Notes under the pieces: generated by a model
Seen by the model: the letters and a program-made list of their open reading frames with translations, nothing else
Told to the model about the DNA's origin: nothing
Database searches by the model: none
Source of the DNA: Candidatus Peribacteria bacterium
Lineage (GTDB): Bacteria; Patescibacteriota; Gracilibacteria; UBA1369; 2-02-FULL-48-14
Assembly: GCA_943357175.1 (NCBI GenBank)
Contig: CALRGE010000007.1
Location: 1-64,000, forward strand
Direction: 5' to 3'
Length of the DNA stretch: 64,000 nt
Shown here: piece by piece, positions 63,405 through 64,000 of the stretch
Layout of the letters: every line of letters starts with the position of its first letter
Numbering within the stretch: position 1 is the first letter of the stretch
Position numbers and translations under genes: made by a program

Positions 63405-64000
63405 ATGAAGAAGTTCTTAGTATTACTGGCCTCGGTAACATATTTGTTATCGTTTAATACCGCTCTCGCTGCTTCCACTCAGAGCACGATTGTTAAAGAT
63501 AATGAGAGCCATAACGCATTTCCAGACGGAGTTTATTTTGATTATGTTATAGATAATGATCAAACGGATGCTGCGGCAGACACAACAAGTGGAGATGTTT
63601 ATCTTCCGGAAGAAGTGAACTCAGTGTTTGGAACTTCATATCTATATGTTGGATCAAATGCTGTATTTGATTCAATTCTATTTGATATTTCAAGCGCCGG
63701 TTCATCATCAAGAATTTGTGCGACCATCGCTTGTAAACATTATAATTTAGAATATTACAACGGCGTGAGTTCTTCATGGGAATCTTTAGACTATACAGAT
63801 AACACAAATAATCTTAAAACTACCGGGCAGAATTCTTGGGATTTTACAGCCCCAAGTGCTTGGGATGATGACTCAAACACAAAAACGACTATAAATTCAC
63901 AAACATTATACTGGGTTAGATTAAGTGCTTATTCAAGTACCAATGTTTCCACTGCTGCAAATGCTAAAGCATTAGCTCTAAGCTCTTATAATTACCAACT
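63405..64000 (+). CDS. Secreted surface protein, 3' truncated by window edge; N-terminal module shared with 10087 and 37380 genes
   Basis: MKKFLVLLASVTYLLSFNTALAAS signal peptide; HYNLEYYNGVSSWESLDYTDNTNNLKTTGQNSWDFTAPSAWDD matches the paralogs. Open to the window end, so absent from the ORF track. Confidence 0.75.
   Translation, partial: MKKFLVLLASVTYLLSFNTALAASTQSTIVKDNESHNAFPDGVYFDYVIDNDQTDAAADTTSGDVYLPEEVNSVFGTSYLYVGSNAVFDSILFDISSAGSSSRICATIACKHYNLEYYNGVSSSWESLDYTDNTNNLKTTGQNSWDFTAPSAWDDDSNTKTTINSQTLYWVRLSAYSSTNVSTAANAKALALSSYNYQ

Noticed and set aside
1-64000. Alternative genetic code with UGA recoded (as in Gracilibacteria/Absconditabacteria)
   Set aside because: TGA ends several well-defined genes (for example 42337..43011, 41712..42356) and no conserved protein reads through TGA.
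1-64000. CRISPR array or cas genes
   Set aside because: No regularly spaced direct repeats and no Cas-like proteins seen.
1-64000. Prophage or transposon
   Set aside because: No integrase, transposase, terminase, capsid or tail-like protein was recognised; large unknown proteins alone are not enough.

Overview
The window is dense, AT-rich and compact bacterial chromosome. The gene set and style suggest a Candidate Phyla Radiation (Peregrinibacteria-like) genome, but that is inference and was not tested. TGA works as a stop codon and nothing indicates an alternative code. Recognisable core genes are queA (partial), rdgB, pheS/pheT, hup, topA, a class A PBP, phosphomannomutase, nadE, smpB, rpmB, a site-2 protease and pdxS/pdxT, plus tRNA-Ser(GGA), tRNA-Thr(GGT) and tRNA-Trp(CCA). 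Two toxin-antitoxin modules are present (AbrB/PIN VapBC-like and RelB/YafQ-like). Much of the rest is surface or secreted material: SLH-domain proteins, SdiA-regulated-like propellers, a C39-like peptidase, a BNR/sialidase-like lipoprotein, and small TM-anchored proteins. No CRISPR array, rRNA, transposase or phage module was seen. The observations most worth following up are: (1) an SLH + GH6 cellulase-type gene interrupted by one in-frame TAA; (2) a multi-gene surface-protein family sharing an N-terminal module and a repeat that I cannot assign to a named family; (3) a 1263-aa protein with a hydrophobic centre and a C-terminal HELRH zincin-like motif; (4) a dispersed hairpin repeat next to tRNAs and inside a terminator; (5) widespread convergent gene pairs with shared or abutting stop codons; (6) promoter spacing that predicts leaderless mRNAs; (7) a membrane-proximal L(Q/K)GxF motif shared by three otherwise different anchored proteins.
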